Source: Anabaena azotica FACHB-119 (GTDB lineage Bacteria; Cyanobacteriota; Cyanobacteriia; Cyanobacteriales; Nostocaceae). Taken from it: 40,572 nucleotides of DNA. Every line of letters starts with the position of its first letter. The stretch's first letter is position 1. The stretch lies in the NCBI RefSeq assembly GCF_014697625.1, contig NZ_JACJSG010000065.1, positions 1 through 40,572 on the forward strand. The letters are read 5' to 3'. Both the position numbers and the translations under genes were made by a program. Positions 1 through 8,001 of the stretch are shown piece by piece. Below the pieces are notes generated by a model, which was given only the letters and a program-made list of their open reading frames with translations, searched no databases and was not told the DNA's origin.

Positions 1-194
1 AACATGGAGGCATGGCTGCGGGGGTGGTTTCTTTCATGAGCTTTTTTTAACGTGAAACCTATGCTAGTTAAACATTATACCCCTTTTTGCTCTCTAGTTT
101 TGTTTAAGTCCCGTTAGTAGTGACAAGTTATTTCTCCTGATAATGAGTAATTTGTAGTTAATGCACAAATTACCCATTATTTGCTTATTTAAAC
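1..194. other. window edge, no complete gene
   Basis: No complete gene is visible. The first 39 bases could be the last 12 codons of a plus-strand gene ending in TGA at 37-39, but the fragment is too short to identify. An imperfect inverted repeat with 16-base arms and one mismatch lies at 140-155 and 165-180, just beyond the stop codon of the minus-strand radical SAM gene. It may act as that gene's terminator, although no T-tract follows on the minus strand. Confidence 0.4.
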
Positions 195-1784
195 TTAAAC
201 CTCCACTAATTGCTTACCTTTTGTTTCCATTGGTGCAGAAAGTGCTGCTTCCAAATCAGCACGCCCCAATCTTTCTTCTAAAATATTCATGACTTCCCGC
301 CCGAAGTCGTTGGGGTTTTGTCGCCAAGCTTGTAAGCAGACTTCACCAAAGAAAGAACCAAGGGGTTCCGGGTTCCATAGGAGTTTCTTAGCTGTCCAAG
401 GCATCAAACTCATGGGATTGTAACCTGGTTTGAGGATACCTTCTTTCAAAGCATACTCTTCTAAATGAGTATGCGGTTGTAACCCAATAAAGAAAATCGC
501 TGGTTCGACTTTATCAGCACCGAAGATTTTTTCCAGTTCGCGGTGGTAGGCGATAGTTTGGCGGATGGTTTCAGGACGTTCATCAATAACGTTAAAGGAG
601 TAATTGACAGAAACCAAATCATTAAAACCAGCAGCTTTTAAATCACGGCAGTTTTGCAACACAGTCCGCAAGTTGTAACCCATCCGCATTTTGCGAACAA
701 GTTCTTGAGAACCGCTAGTAATGCCAATCTCAAAATAGTTCATCCCGGTTTTCGCCATCAACTCACACAATTCTGGTGTGAGGTTGTCGGCTCTAATGTA
801 TGCTGCCCAGTGAATATCTGTCATGCCAGAATCGACAATTTTCTGTAACAATTCGACAGCATCATCCATAAATTTCTTTGCGGGAATGAATTGGGCATCG
901 GTAAACCAGAAGTTGCGAATGCCACGATTATATAACTGCCGCATTTCCGCTATGACTTCATCGGCTGGGTTAATGCGTACCTGCTTACCTTCCACAACGG
1001 TGTACACGCAGTAACAGCAGTTGTGCGGACAACCGCGCTTGGTTTGCACACCGATGTAAAAGTCTTGATCTTGTAGATAATAGTTAAACTCCGGCCAGAT
1101 AGTTTCGATATAGTCGTAGTTACAGGCAGTTTTTTCCAGTGGCGTAGGTTGTTCGTGAATTAGGCGGTGACGTGGTTTCGCTTCTCCCACCACATAACAA
1201 CGCTCATCCCGGAACTCTTTACCGCTTAAGAACTTTTCTAATAGGGTTTCGCCTTCACCAACGGAAATAATTGTACCTTTAGGCAAACTTTTACCCAGTT
1301 GTTCGTAAAAGACGCTGACAGCACCGCCACCCACAACCGCACGAGCATCAGCATGATATTTAGCGGCACGCTTTAAGCCACGTTTAATCAGTCCCAAGTT
1401 ACGCCATAACTCTACATAGTAAGCTATGAAGATGCGTAAACCACCCAAAGCACCACGCAATTTAATTAGCGGATTCTTCGCATAGTAAAATTCAAAGGCA
1501 TTTTGCAGGGGATTTCCACCACGTCCACCAACAGGGGCATAAATTTGAATATCCCGCCAAGAAAATACTAACAATGTGGGTTGAAATTCGTCTATACAAC
1601 GATCTAAAGCAGAGGCGTAATCTAAAGGTGGCACTGTTCCTAAATCGAAAATGCGTTGTTCGATATGAGGAAAAATCTTATGGACATGATCGCTCAGGTA
1701 AACAACCCCAATGGGAAAGATAGGGTTACAAGGAAGGCGAACGTAAAGGATGCGATTTTCCATCATGGGTGTTTTAACTTCCAT
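195..1784 (-). CDS. B12-type radical SAM protein, possibly the PSII high-light acclimation family
   Basis: This 529-residue protein has the layout of cobalamin-binding-type radical SAM enzymes. A Rossmann-like N-terminal half with a glycine-rich stretch near residues 149-154 (VVGGGA) precedes the radical SAM core. The [4Fe-4S]-binding CxxxCxxC motif is Cys252, Cys256 and Cys259 (GCPHNCCYC). The sequence matches my recollection of a cyanobacterial family annotated as photosystem II high-light acclimation radical SAM protein, but the substrate is unknown and that name is not proven here. No DxHxxG-type B12 motif is obvious in the N-terminal half. The start at 1784 is favoured because AAGG lies about five bases upstream; Met7 and Met8 are alternatives. 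It is transcribed alone, divergent from the DUF1830 gene. Confidence 0.8.
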   Translation of the reverse strand: MEVKTPMMENRILYVRLPCNPIFPIGVVYLSDHVHKIFPHIEQRIFDLGTVPPLDYASALDRCIDEFQPTLLVFSWRDIQIYAPVGGRGGNPLQNAFEFYYAKNPLIKLRGALGGLRIFIAYYVELWRNLGLIKRGLKRAAKYHADARAVVGGGAVSVFYEQLGKSLPKGTIISVGEGETLLEKFLSGKEFRDERCYVVGEAKPRHRLIHEQPTPLEKTACNYDYIETIWPEFNYYLQDQDFYIGVQTKRGCPHNCCYCVYTVVEGKQVRINPADEVIAEMRQLYNRGIRNFWFTDAQFIPAKKFMDDAVELLQKIVDSGMTDIHWAAYIRADNLTPELCELMAKTGMNYFEIGITSGSQELVRKMRMGYNLRTVLQNCRDLKAAGFNDLVSVNYSFNVIDERPETIRQTIAYHRELEKIFGADKVEPAIFFIGLQPHTHLEEYALKEGILKPGYNPMSLMPWTAKKLLWNPEPLGSFFGEVCLQAWRQNPNDFGREVMNILEERLGRADLEAALSAPMETKGKQLVEV

Positions 1785-2309
1785 CTTGCCTTATACCGGG
1801 GAAATTCAAAGAAACAATCAATATGCCAAGTCTGAGTTAGTGAGAAGTCTTTATGACAAGCTTGCTTGACATTTAAGCAGATTCTTGATAGAGGCAGTAA
1901 CTTGGCAGCAACGTCATATAGATTGGGTTTATGAAGAAAAAATTCATATATCTTTACCATAACATTGAGTTCATTCCTTAAGCGATGATCCCTGCTGGCA
2001 AGTTCCGCAATCAAGAAAATCAAAAATTTTCCGGCAATGGTTAGCAATTGAGTCATTGCTATCTTTGATCCCTACCTTAAGGCAGAGATTCTTAATTTAT
2101 TAGCGAAAAAATTAAAAAAAATTATCTATTACTGTATAATTATAAAAAATGCAATTTTTTGTATAAAAATTTGATAACTTGAACATAACTTTAGATAGAA
2201 ATAACGTAGAAATTTTCAGTTGGTAGTCGGAGTTACAGCAGATGGGGATCAGCAAGTGTTAAGTTTGCAAGTGTAATGTAAAATTGTGGCAACCAGCTCC
2301 TCAGCAGTT
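1785..2309. other. divergent intergenic region
   Basis: These 525 bases separate two divergent genes. The part from 2090 to 2220 is very A+T-rich and probably carries the promoters. A 97-codon minus-strand frame (1763-2056) overlaps the radical SAM start and resembles no known protein, so I do not call it. The clearest signal is the NtcA-type site listed separately. Confidence 0.5.
2223..2265 (+). promoter_or_regulatory. candidate NtcA-activated promoter of the DUF1830 gene
   Basis: A perfect GTA-N8-TAC palindrome lies at 2223-2236. It is followed 23 bases later by TAAGTT (2260-2265), which fits the TAN3T form of the -10 box. This is the arrangement of class II NtcA promoters, where the activator site replaces the -35 box about 22 bases upstream of the -10. 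Transcription would begin near 2272, about 38 bases before the ATG. Nitrogen control is inferred from this pattern only. Confidence 0.5.
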
Positions 2310-2684
2310 ATGGCTCAAATACTAGACCCTCTACCACCTGAGCAATCAGGAAAAGTTCTCTGCTGCTACGTTAATGCCACGAGCAAAATCCAGGTCGCTC
2401 GCATCACCAATATTCCTAATTGGTACTTTGAAAGGGTGGTATTTCCTGGACAACGCCTCGTGTTTGAAGCTCCTGTAGAAGCTCACATGGAAATTCATAC
2501 AGGTATGATGGCGAGTGCAATTATATCTGACACCATTCCGTGCGATCGCTTGGTCATGGACGACCCTAGCAGCAATGAATTTAATACAGATTCTGTAAAC
2601 ACAGACCCTATTAGTACAAAATCAATTGTGCAAACAAATAATACAAAACCTTTAACAGTTGCTGGTTTAGCATCCGTTGAATAA
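2310..2684 (+). CDS. DUF1830 domain protein
   Basis: The protein has about 124 residues from the ATG at 2310 (MAQILDPL). A GTG at 2286 is in frame but would add a serine-rich leader that looks non-native. Residues 10-85 match the small cyanobacterial DUF1830 family as I recall it, including a CCYVNAT segment, a WYFERVVFPGQRLVFEA segment and a CDRL motif. The last 40 residues are polar, rich in Asn, Thr and Ser, and probably disordered. The function is unknown. It follows a candidate NtcA promoter and is closed by a strong terminator, so it is probably a single-gene transcript. Confidence 0.75.
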   Translation: MAQILDPLPPEQSGKVLCCYVNATSKIQVARITNIPNWYFERVVFPGQRLVFEAPVEAHMEIHTGMMASAIISDTIPCDRLVMDDPSSNEFNTDSVNTDPISTKSIVQTNNTKPLTVAGLASVE

Positions 2685-2705
2685 AAAAATAATGTTCCCA
2701 AAATT

Positions 2706-2740
2706 AAAGGTTGCTGGAGTCAGCAACCTTTTTGTTTTTT
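2706..2740 (+). terminator. Rho-independent terminator after the DUF1830 gene
   Basis: An 11-bp perfect stem (AAAGGTTGCTG with CAGCAACCTTT, loop GAGT) is followed by a T-rich run, 22 bases after the stop codon. Confidence 0.9.
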
Positions 2741-2742
2741 TG

Positions 2743-2781
2743 GTCATTAGTCATTAGTCCATAGTCCATAGTCAACAGTCC
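2743..2781. repeat. STRR heptamer array (CATTAGT/CCATAGT)
   Basis: Tandem seven-base units, CATTAGT changing to CCATAGT and CAACAGT, start directly after the DUF1830 terminator. This is the short tandemly repeated repetitive sequence type known from heterocystous cyanobacteria. Confidence 0.85.
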
Positions 2782-2836
2782 ATTGAAGGAGCATAGCCTT
2801 CTCCCCTTCCCCCTACGGACTATTTGCGTCAAACAA

Positions 2837-3079
2837 GACTTACGCAACTGGCACTTGGGGTAGGGTGCGTCAGATGTGAAAAATCCTCTAATATCATGTC
2901 CGCCTAATTAGTTGTAATTCGGTGCATCTGTGCAAAAAGGTGAAAACTCTTTCTCCCCCTACCCCCTGCCCCCTTGCAGTTTTAATGATAAGTCTTTTAC
3001 CGGACAAGATATAATTTGTACGAAATTATTGGGGCTGACGCACCCTACAGTTAATTTGATTATGACACTTGCGTAAGTC
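2837..3079. mobile_element. MITE-like palindromic element, about 243 bp
   Basis: The outer ends are perfect 11-bp inverted repeats: GACTTACGCAA at 2837-2847 and TTGCGTAAGTC at 3069-3079. A second, inner inverted pair follows: TAGGGTGCGTCAG at 2861-2873 and CTGACGCACCCTA at 3035-3047. The hexamer TCAAAC flanks the element at 2829-2834 and 3083-3088, two to three bases outside the ends, and could be a target duplication. No open reading frame of note lies inside, so it would be a non-autonomous element. Confidence 0.6.
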
Positions 3080-3398
3080 CTATCAAACTTAAGGTGAAAT
3101 GGTATGAGTCGTGATCCCATAGCAACCCCTGACATTTATTTTGATATTTCCGATTCAAATCATAAGTTTTACTGATATTTATGACTTTATTGTAGTTCAA
3201 GTATAAATAAAACTTATTTTTATCAGGTAACTAAATTTCATTACTAATCGTGGTGAATTTCCAGTTATATACTTGACTTTTTCTCGTAGTATCAGAAGTG
3301 AGCTAATTTTAAATCTGCGGCTAATCACCTACGAGTAGCCGTGTAGACTCGCTTTAGGATAACTTATACTGCCGTTCACACAAGAGAGGATTACGAAA
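3080..3398. other. upstream region of petF
   Basis: This A+T-rich leader contains no gene. TATACT at 3365-3370 is a good -10 candidate for petF, which would give an untranslated leader of only about 20 bases. A ribosome-binding site AGAGAGGA at 3383-3390 lies eight bases before the ATG. Confidence 0.5.
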
Positions 3399-3698
3399 AT
3401 GGCAACTTACAAGGTTACATTGATCAACGAAGCTGAAGGAACTAAGAATGAAATCGAAGTTCCCGATGATGAATATATTCTAGACGCTGCTGAAGAACAA
3501 GGTTATGATCTGCCCTATTCCTGTCGTGCAGGTGCTTGCTCTACCTGCGCTGGTAAATTAGTGTCTGGTACTGTTGACCAATCTGACCAATCATTCTTAG
3601 ACGACGATCAAATCGAAGCTGGATACGTCCTGACCTGTGTTGCTTACCCAACTTCTGATGTAGTCATCCAAACCCACAAAGAAGAAGAACTCTACTAA
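3399..3698 (+). CDS. petF: plant-type [2Fe-2S] ferredoxin I
   Basis: This is the vegetative photosynthetic ferredoxin. It carries electrons from photosystem I to ferredoxin-NADP reductase, nitrite reductase, thioredoxin reductase and other acceptors. The 99-residue length is exact for the family. The cluster ligands are Cys42, Cys47, Cys50 (SCRAGACSTC) and Cys80 (VLTC), counting the initiator Met. From memory it differs from Anabaena ferredoxin I at only a few positions, for example Tyr4 and Tyr40. The acidic residues around 67-70 and the C-terminal EEELY used in partner docking are present. A strong Shine-Dalgarno and an immediate terminator indicate a short, abundant monocistronic mRNA. Confidence 0.98.
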   Translation: MATYKVTLINEAEGTKNEIEVPDDEYILDAAEEQGYDLPYSCRAGACSTCAGKLVSGTVDQSDQSFLDDDQIEAGYVLTCVAYPTSDVVIQTHKEEELY

Positions 3699-3720
3699 GA
3701 GTCAACATAGTGGAAAAATA

Positions 3721-3763
3721 AAAGCTAGAGACTGGGGATTAAACACTAGTTTCTAGCTTTTTT
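3721..3763 (+). terminator. Rho-independent terminator of petF
   Basis: AAAGCTAGA (3721-3729) pairs with TCTAGCTTT (3752-3760), extended by four further pairs to about 13 bp, and ends in a T-run. It starts 23 bases after the petF stop. Confidence 0.9.
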
Positions 3764-3769
3764 GTTTAT

Positions 3770-3824
3770 CAGTTGTCAGTTGACAGTTGACAGTTGACAG
3801 TTGTCAGTTATCAGTTATCAGTTG
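3770..3824. repeat. STRR heptamer array (CAGTTGA/CAGTTAT)
   Basis: About eight tandem units of CAGTTNN follow the petF terminator. The last two bases of the unit drift (GA, GT, AT), as is usual for this repeat family. Confidence 0.9.
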
Positions 3825-3830
3825 TTATTC

Positions 3831-3903
3831 TCCCCTGCTCCTCTGCTCCTCTGCTCCCCTGCTCCTCTGCTCCCCTGCTCCCTCATCTCCCTCATCTCCC
3901 CCC
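3831..3903. repeat. pyrimidine octamer and nonamer array
   Basis: Tandem CTCCTCTG/CTCCCCTG octamers (3839-3880) pass into CTCCCTCAT nonamers (3878-3900). The strand is almost purely C and T here. Between 3904 and 4143 no gene is visible, only fragments of a common CCTCTCC...GAGAGGC repeat (3965-4053) and more CTCC units. Confidence 0.75.
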
Positions 3904-4143
3904 AGGGTGGTTTCATACAGAAAAAGAAAAATTTATAAGTTCTGATTTCTAGTGTTGTAGCAGAGATTTTGCCCCCTCTCCAAACCTCTCACGCCAGTTT
4001 GCTCAAGTCGGGAAACCCGCCCACGCAACTGGCTCCCCGACGGGGGGAGAGGCTTTGAAACACAATAATCTTTTTTCTCTGATTGTATGAAACTACCCTG
4101 CCCACTCCCTCATCTCCCCCCACTCCTGTCACCTGTCACCTAA

Positions 4144-5979
4144 CTAATCTCCATTAGCCTTAACTTCTGATTCTTGCTGTTGGGGTTTGGCGTATTGACC
4201 TGAGTGGTAGTGCTGAAAATAGGCTTCTAATACTTGTAATACCATCGGCCCGCACACTGTACCACCGTGATCGCCGGAGTTTTCGCCAAAAGCGACTACG
4301 ACAATCTCTGGTTTATTACTGGGTGCATAAGCACCGAACCAGGTATGGTTGGGGCGACCGATACCAGCTTCCGCCGTACCACTTTTACCTGATGCGGGGG
4401 GAATTGAAGGTACATCTAAACGTTTACCTGTCCCCTCACTTACCACTTTCCGCAGTCCATCGCGCAAAACTGAGATTGTGGTTGCTTTCATGTTTAGAGA
4501 CTCTCGCCAGCTTTTTGCTTGTTCGTTGTCCTTGAGTAAATGGGGTTTGACTCGATAGCCGCCATTGGCGGGGACGGAAAACATCATGGCTGATTGTAGT
4601 GGGGAAACTTGTAAAGCACCTTGACCAATTGACATATTAATGGTGTCGCCTATAGTCCAGGGCATTTTCCAGACTTTCTGTTTCCAAGTTTCATCGGGGA
4701 CTAAGCCTTTAGATTCTTCATTGACAAACTCAATCCCTGTTTTTTGACCAAAGCCATATTTGCGCGTCCATTCGATTAAGGTGGGGCCGCCGACTTTTCT
4801 GCCAACTTGATAGAAGAATGTATCACTACTCATGGCGATCGCACGCGGAAAACCCAAGGGGCCAAATCCTGCATGATTCCACTCACCAAAGTTGACTCCA
4901 CCAATGTTGAGAGAACCATAGGTTTGTAAAATGGTATCAGGAGAAAATTTTCCTGATTCCAATCCGGCGGTTGTGGTAACAATTTTAAACGTACTAGCAG
5001 GAGGAAAGGCACTCAAGGCGCGATTAACTAGAGGATGGTCTTTACCTTGGACGCTTTCCCAATCTTTCTGAGAGAGTTTTTGTTTAGAAAAAATATTGGG
5101 GTCAAAGCTGGGATGAGACACCATCGCTAAGACTGCACCATTGTTAGGGTCAAGGGCGACAATTGCACCTCGACGATTCCCTAAAGCTTTATCTGCTGCT
5201 GTCTGCAAGACTAAATCTATAGTTAAATGCAGGTCTTTACCCGCTTTTGCTTCTTTTTCTCCCAAAACCCGAATCGGGCGACCTGCACCATCTACTTCCA
5301 CCTGTTGACCGCCCCATTCGCCCCGTAGCATTGACTCGTAGGCTTTTTCCACACCCATTTGACCAATCACGTCACCCAAGCGGTAGCCTTCGCTTTTCCT
5401 TTGTTTTAACTGGTCAGCGTTTAATTCTCGCGTGTATCCCAGTACATGGGCTAATGCACTACCTTGGGGGTAATAACGCACTGCTTCTGTATTGATTTCT
5501 ACGCCAGGTAATTCACTTTCATATTCTTTTAAGGCTGTCACTTGTGCTTCATTTAAATCACGGGCAATGCGGATAAGTGAAGAAGAGTTAGGCCCAGCCT
5601 CTTGTAGTTTCTTTTCCATCTCTTCTTGAGAAATATCTAAAATCTTCGCTAGACGTGGCCCGACCACTGACCATGAAGGCTTGGTATGTGCCATCGGCCA
5701 AAGGTAAACAGAACGGGGATACCTTGTACTGGCGAGTAACTTACCATTACGGTCAAAAATATTTCCTCTTTCTGGATGTTTGGGAATCATCCGAATGCGG
5801 TTTGCTTCAGCACGTTGGTGGAAGTCATGCCCTTCAAAAATCTGTAAAAATGCTAACCGAGCCTCGATCCCAGCGAGTGTTGCTAGGGTAAATAGGATGA
5901 AAAATATAGATTGATAACTTCGTCCTACTGTACGGGTATCTTTTTTATGGTTCCGTAGAAATGAGGGTAATAAAGCCAT
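4144..5979 (-). CDS. mrdA: penicillin-binding protein 2 (class B transpeptidase)
   Basis: This 611-residue class B penicillin-binding protein cross-links peptidoglycan, probably during cell elongation. An N-terminal transmembrane anchor spans about residues 22-42. The dimerization domain follows (GNIFDRNGKLLA near 72-83, a normal class B signature). The transpeptidase domain carries the acyl-serine motif STFK at 329-332, SSD at 384-386 and KSGT at 532-535. PBP2 rather than FtsI is favoured by the SSD motif, the WTIGDTINMSIGQG segment and the absence of a PASTA domain. No clear Shine-Dalgarno precedes the start at 5979. The gene is alone on its strand and divergent from potA. Confidence 0.93.
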   Translation of the reverse strand: MALLPSFLRNHKKDTRTVGRSYQSIFFILFTLATLAGIEARLAFLQIFEGHDFHQRAEANRIRMIPKHPERGNIFDRNGKLLASTRYPRSVYLWPMAHTKPSWSVVGPRLAKILDISQEEMEKKLQEAGPNSSSLIRIARDLNEAQVTALKEYESELPGVEINTEAVRYYPQGSALAHVLGYTRELNADQLKQRKSEGYRLGDVIGQMGVEKAYESMLRGEWGGQQVEVDGAGRPIRVLGEKEAKAGKDLHLTIDLVLQTAADKALGNRRGAIVALDPNNGAVLAMVSHPSFDPNIFSKQKLSQKDWESVQGKDHPLVNRALSAFPPASTFKIVTTTAGLESGKFSPDTILQTYGSLNIGGVNFGEWNHAGFGPLGFPRAIAMSSDTFFYQVGRKVGGPTLIEWTRKYGFGQKTGIEFVNEESKGLVPDETWKQKVWKMPWTIGDTINMSIGQGALQVSPLQSAMMFSVPANGGYRVKPHLLKDNEQAKSWRESLNMKATTISVLRDGLRKVVSEGTGKRLDVPSIPPASGKSGTAEAGIGRPNHTWFGAYAPSNKPEIVVVAFGENSGDHGGTVCGPMVLQVLEAYFQHYHSGQYAKPQQQESEVKANGD

Positions 5980-6283
5980 AAGTTAAATAAAAATTTAAAA
6001 ATATAGGGACTAACTTCTATATAATTCCCGAAAATTACTATAGCTATTGAGCTTGTAACAATTCGGTATGTTGGGGACTGGGGAAGGGGGAAAGGGGAAA
6101 GGGGAAGGGGGAAGGGGGAAAGGAACTAATGACAACTGATAACTGATAACTGACAACTGACAACTGACAACTGACTAATAACTAAACTATTGTTTTGGGC
6201 AGAATAAAATAAAGCACAAGCAATCAAGAGTCTAATCGACTACATTAAATCACAATACTCTTTAAAATCACGGCATTCTACTA
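5980..6283. other. divergent mrdA/potA intergenic region with repeats
   Basis: No gene is visible. A purine-only tract of GGGGAAA/GGGGGAA units spans 6080-6123 and an STRR array of GACAACT/GATAACT units spans 6131-6175. The remaining 100 bases before potA are A+T-rich and probably carry its promoter. Confidence 0.6.
6131..6175. repeat. STRR heptamer array (GATAACT/GACAACT)
   Basis: Six or more tandem heptamers, the reverse-complement form of the CAGTTNN units after petF. Confidence 0.85.
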
Positions 6284-7407
6284 ATGAATATGGCTCAAAC
6301 TGTAACCCAGAATACCAGGGGCATGAAAACGCTTCAACCGCTTGATGTTGAACTGCGTGGTGTGTTCAAGTTTTTCAATCAAGAACCGGCGGTGCATGGA
6401 ATAGACTTAGATGTTAAGCAAGGGGAATTTTTTAGTATTTTAGGGCCTTCTGGTTGTGGCAAAACCACAACATTACGTTTAATTGCCGGATTTGAAAGTG
6501 TTGACGCTGGTAAGTTATTGATTCAAGGTCAATCGATGACTCATATTCCCCCCTATCGGCGGCCAGTCAATACTGTATTTCAAAGCTATGCCTTATTTAA
6601 TCATCTTAACGTTTGGGATAATATCGCTTTTGGATTACGTCTAAAAAAATTCCGTAAATCGGAAATTGAAAGTCGAGTTCAAGAAGCGTTAAGACTGGTG
6701 AAAATGGAAAGTTTGCGATCGCGTTTTCCTAGTCAACTTTCTGGTGGTCAACAGCAGCGTGTGGCTTTGGCTAGGGCTTTGGTTAATCGTCCTGCTGTGG
6801 TGTTGCTGGATGAACCTTTGGGGGCGTTGGATTTAAAACTGCGTAAGGAAATGCAGGTCGAGTTATCGAATTTACACAAAGACCTGGGTTTAACCTTTAT
6901 TATGGTGACTCACGACCAAGAAGAGGCGTTATCGTTGAGCGATCGCATCGCTGTGATGAATCAAGGGAAAATTGAACAAATTGGCACACCCAGTCAAATT
7001 TACGAACATCCTCAAACAGCCTTTGTTGCTGATTTTATCGGTGATACCAATTTATTTAGTGGTGAAATCACAGCATTAGAAGCTGAATACGTGCAAATCG
7101 TCACGAAAACTGGACTTTCAATTGTTGTCGCCCGTACTGAGGATACACCAACAGAATTATTAAAGTCTGTAGTTGTCAGCGTTCGCCCAGAGAAAATTCA
7201 ACTTTCCCTTTATCAACCTAGTTTAGTTAATAACTGCTTTGAGGGTAGGTTAGTAAATGTCATGTATTTAGGCACACACGTTAATTATGTTGTGCAATTA
7301 ATTAACGGCATTAATATTAATGTTTTACAGCCTAATACTTTAGGTAATTTACCAGACTGTAACACACCGATTTATGCTTGGTGGGCGGAAAGTGATTGTT
7401 TGGCAAT

Positions 7408-7417
<10 letters not shown>
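6284..7417 (+). CDS. potA: polyamine-type ABC transporter ATPase PotA
   Basis: This is the ATP-hydrolysing subunit of an importer of the spermidine/putrescine class, on the cytoplasmic face of the membrane. The 377-residue protein shows Walker A GPSGCGKT at 54-61, Q-loop Gln100, signature LSGGQ at 152-156, Walker B VVLLDEP at 172-178 and switch His210. A C-terminal TOBE-type regulatory region begins at about 240. Length and C-terminal domain fit the PotA/MalK class. ATG codons at 6284 and 6290 are both possible starts. Binding protein and permease genes follow on the same strand but are separated by repeats and an unrelated gene. Substrate is inferred from the family. Confidence 0.9.
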
Positions 7418-7524
<107 letters not shown>

Positions 7525-7530
7525 TTACAG

Positions 7531-7902
7531 ATGGCTAGTAAGTATTTTCAGGAATTACGAGTTTACCAATTAGCTGAAAAGTTAGCTGACGAAATTTGGC
7601 AAATAGTTAATGATTGGGATATTTTTGCTAAAAATACAATAGGTACACAAATAGTACGTTCAGCAGATAGTATTGGAGCGAATATAGCAGAAGGTGTTGG
7701 TAGAGGTAGTTTTCAGGATAATAAAATATTTATCAGAATAGCCAGAGGTTCTTTAAATGAAACACAACATTGGCTAAGACGAGCATACACTCGTAAATTG
7801 TTAACTGTAGAACAGATAGACACATTAAGGCTTATGATTAATGACCTAGCACCTCAACTAAACTCCTACCTAAAATCCATCGGCAATAATGTTGAAAAAT
7901 AA
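7531..7902 (+). CDS. four-helix-bundle protein (S23/IVP-like family)
   Basis: This 123-residue protein matches the family of small four-helix-bundle proteins first found encoded in 23S rRNA intervening sequences and related to the accessory protein of diversity-generating retroelements. Typical family segments are visible: FQELRVYQLAEKLADEIW at the start, IVRSADSIGANIAEG in helix 2, and a FIRIARGSLNETQHWLRRA stretch. The biochemical role is not established. No retroelement or rRNA is nearby. It sits between potA and potD, framed on both sides by STRR arrays, which suggests it arrived later in the transporter locus. No clear Shine-Dalgarno precedes the ATG. Confidence 0.85.
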   Translation: MASKYFQELRVYQLAEKLADEIWQIVNDWDIFAKNTIGTQIVRSADSIGANIAEGVGRGSFQDNKIFIRIARGSLNETQHWLRRAYTRKLLTVEQIDTLRLMINDLAPQLNSYLKSIGNNVEK

Positions 7903-7907
7903 CCATC

Positions 7908-8001
7908 AACTATGGACTATGGACTATTGACTATTGACTATTGACTATTGACTATTGACTATTGACTATTGACTATTGACTATGGACTGTTGACTAATGA
8001 C
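7908..8001. repeat. STRR heptamer array (TTGACTA/TGGACTA) overlapping the potD start
   Basis: About twelve units of (TTGACTA)n with TGGACTA variants fill the gap before potD. The potD ATG (7997-7999) lies in the last degenerate unit, TGACTAATGACTAATAG. Confidence 0.92.

Noticed and set aside
1763..2056. 97-codon minus-strand frame upstream of the radical SAM gene
   Set aside because: It overlaps the radical SAM start, has no recognisable domain and no ribosome-binding site, and lies where a promoter is expected.
7531..7902. Four-helix-bundle protein as part of a diversity-generating retroelement
   Set aside because: No reverse transcriptase or template/variable repeat pair is near; the gene is a solitary member of the wider family.
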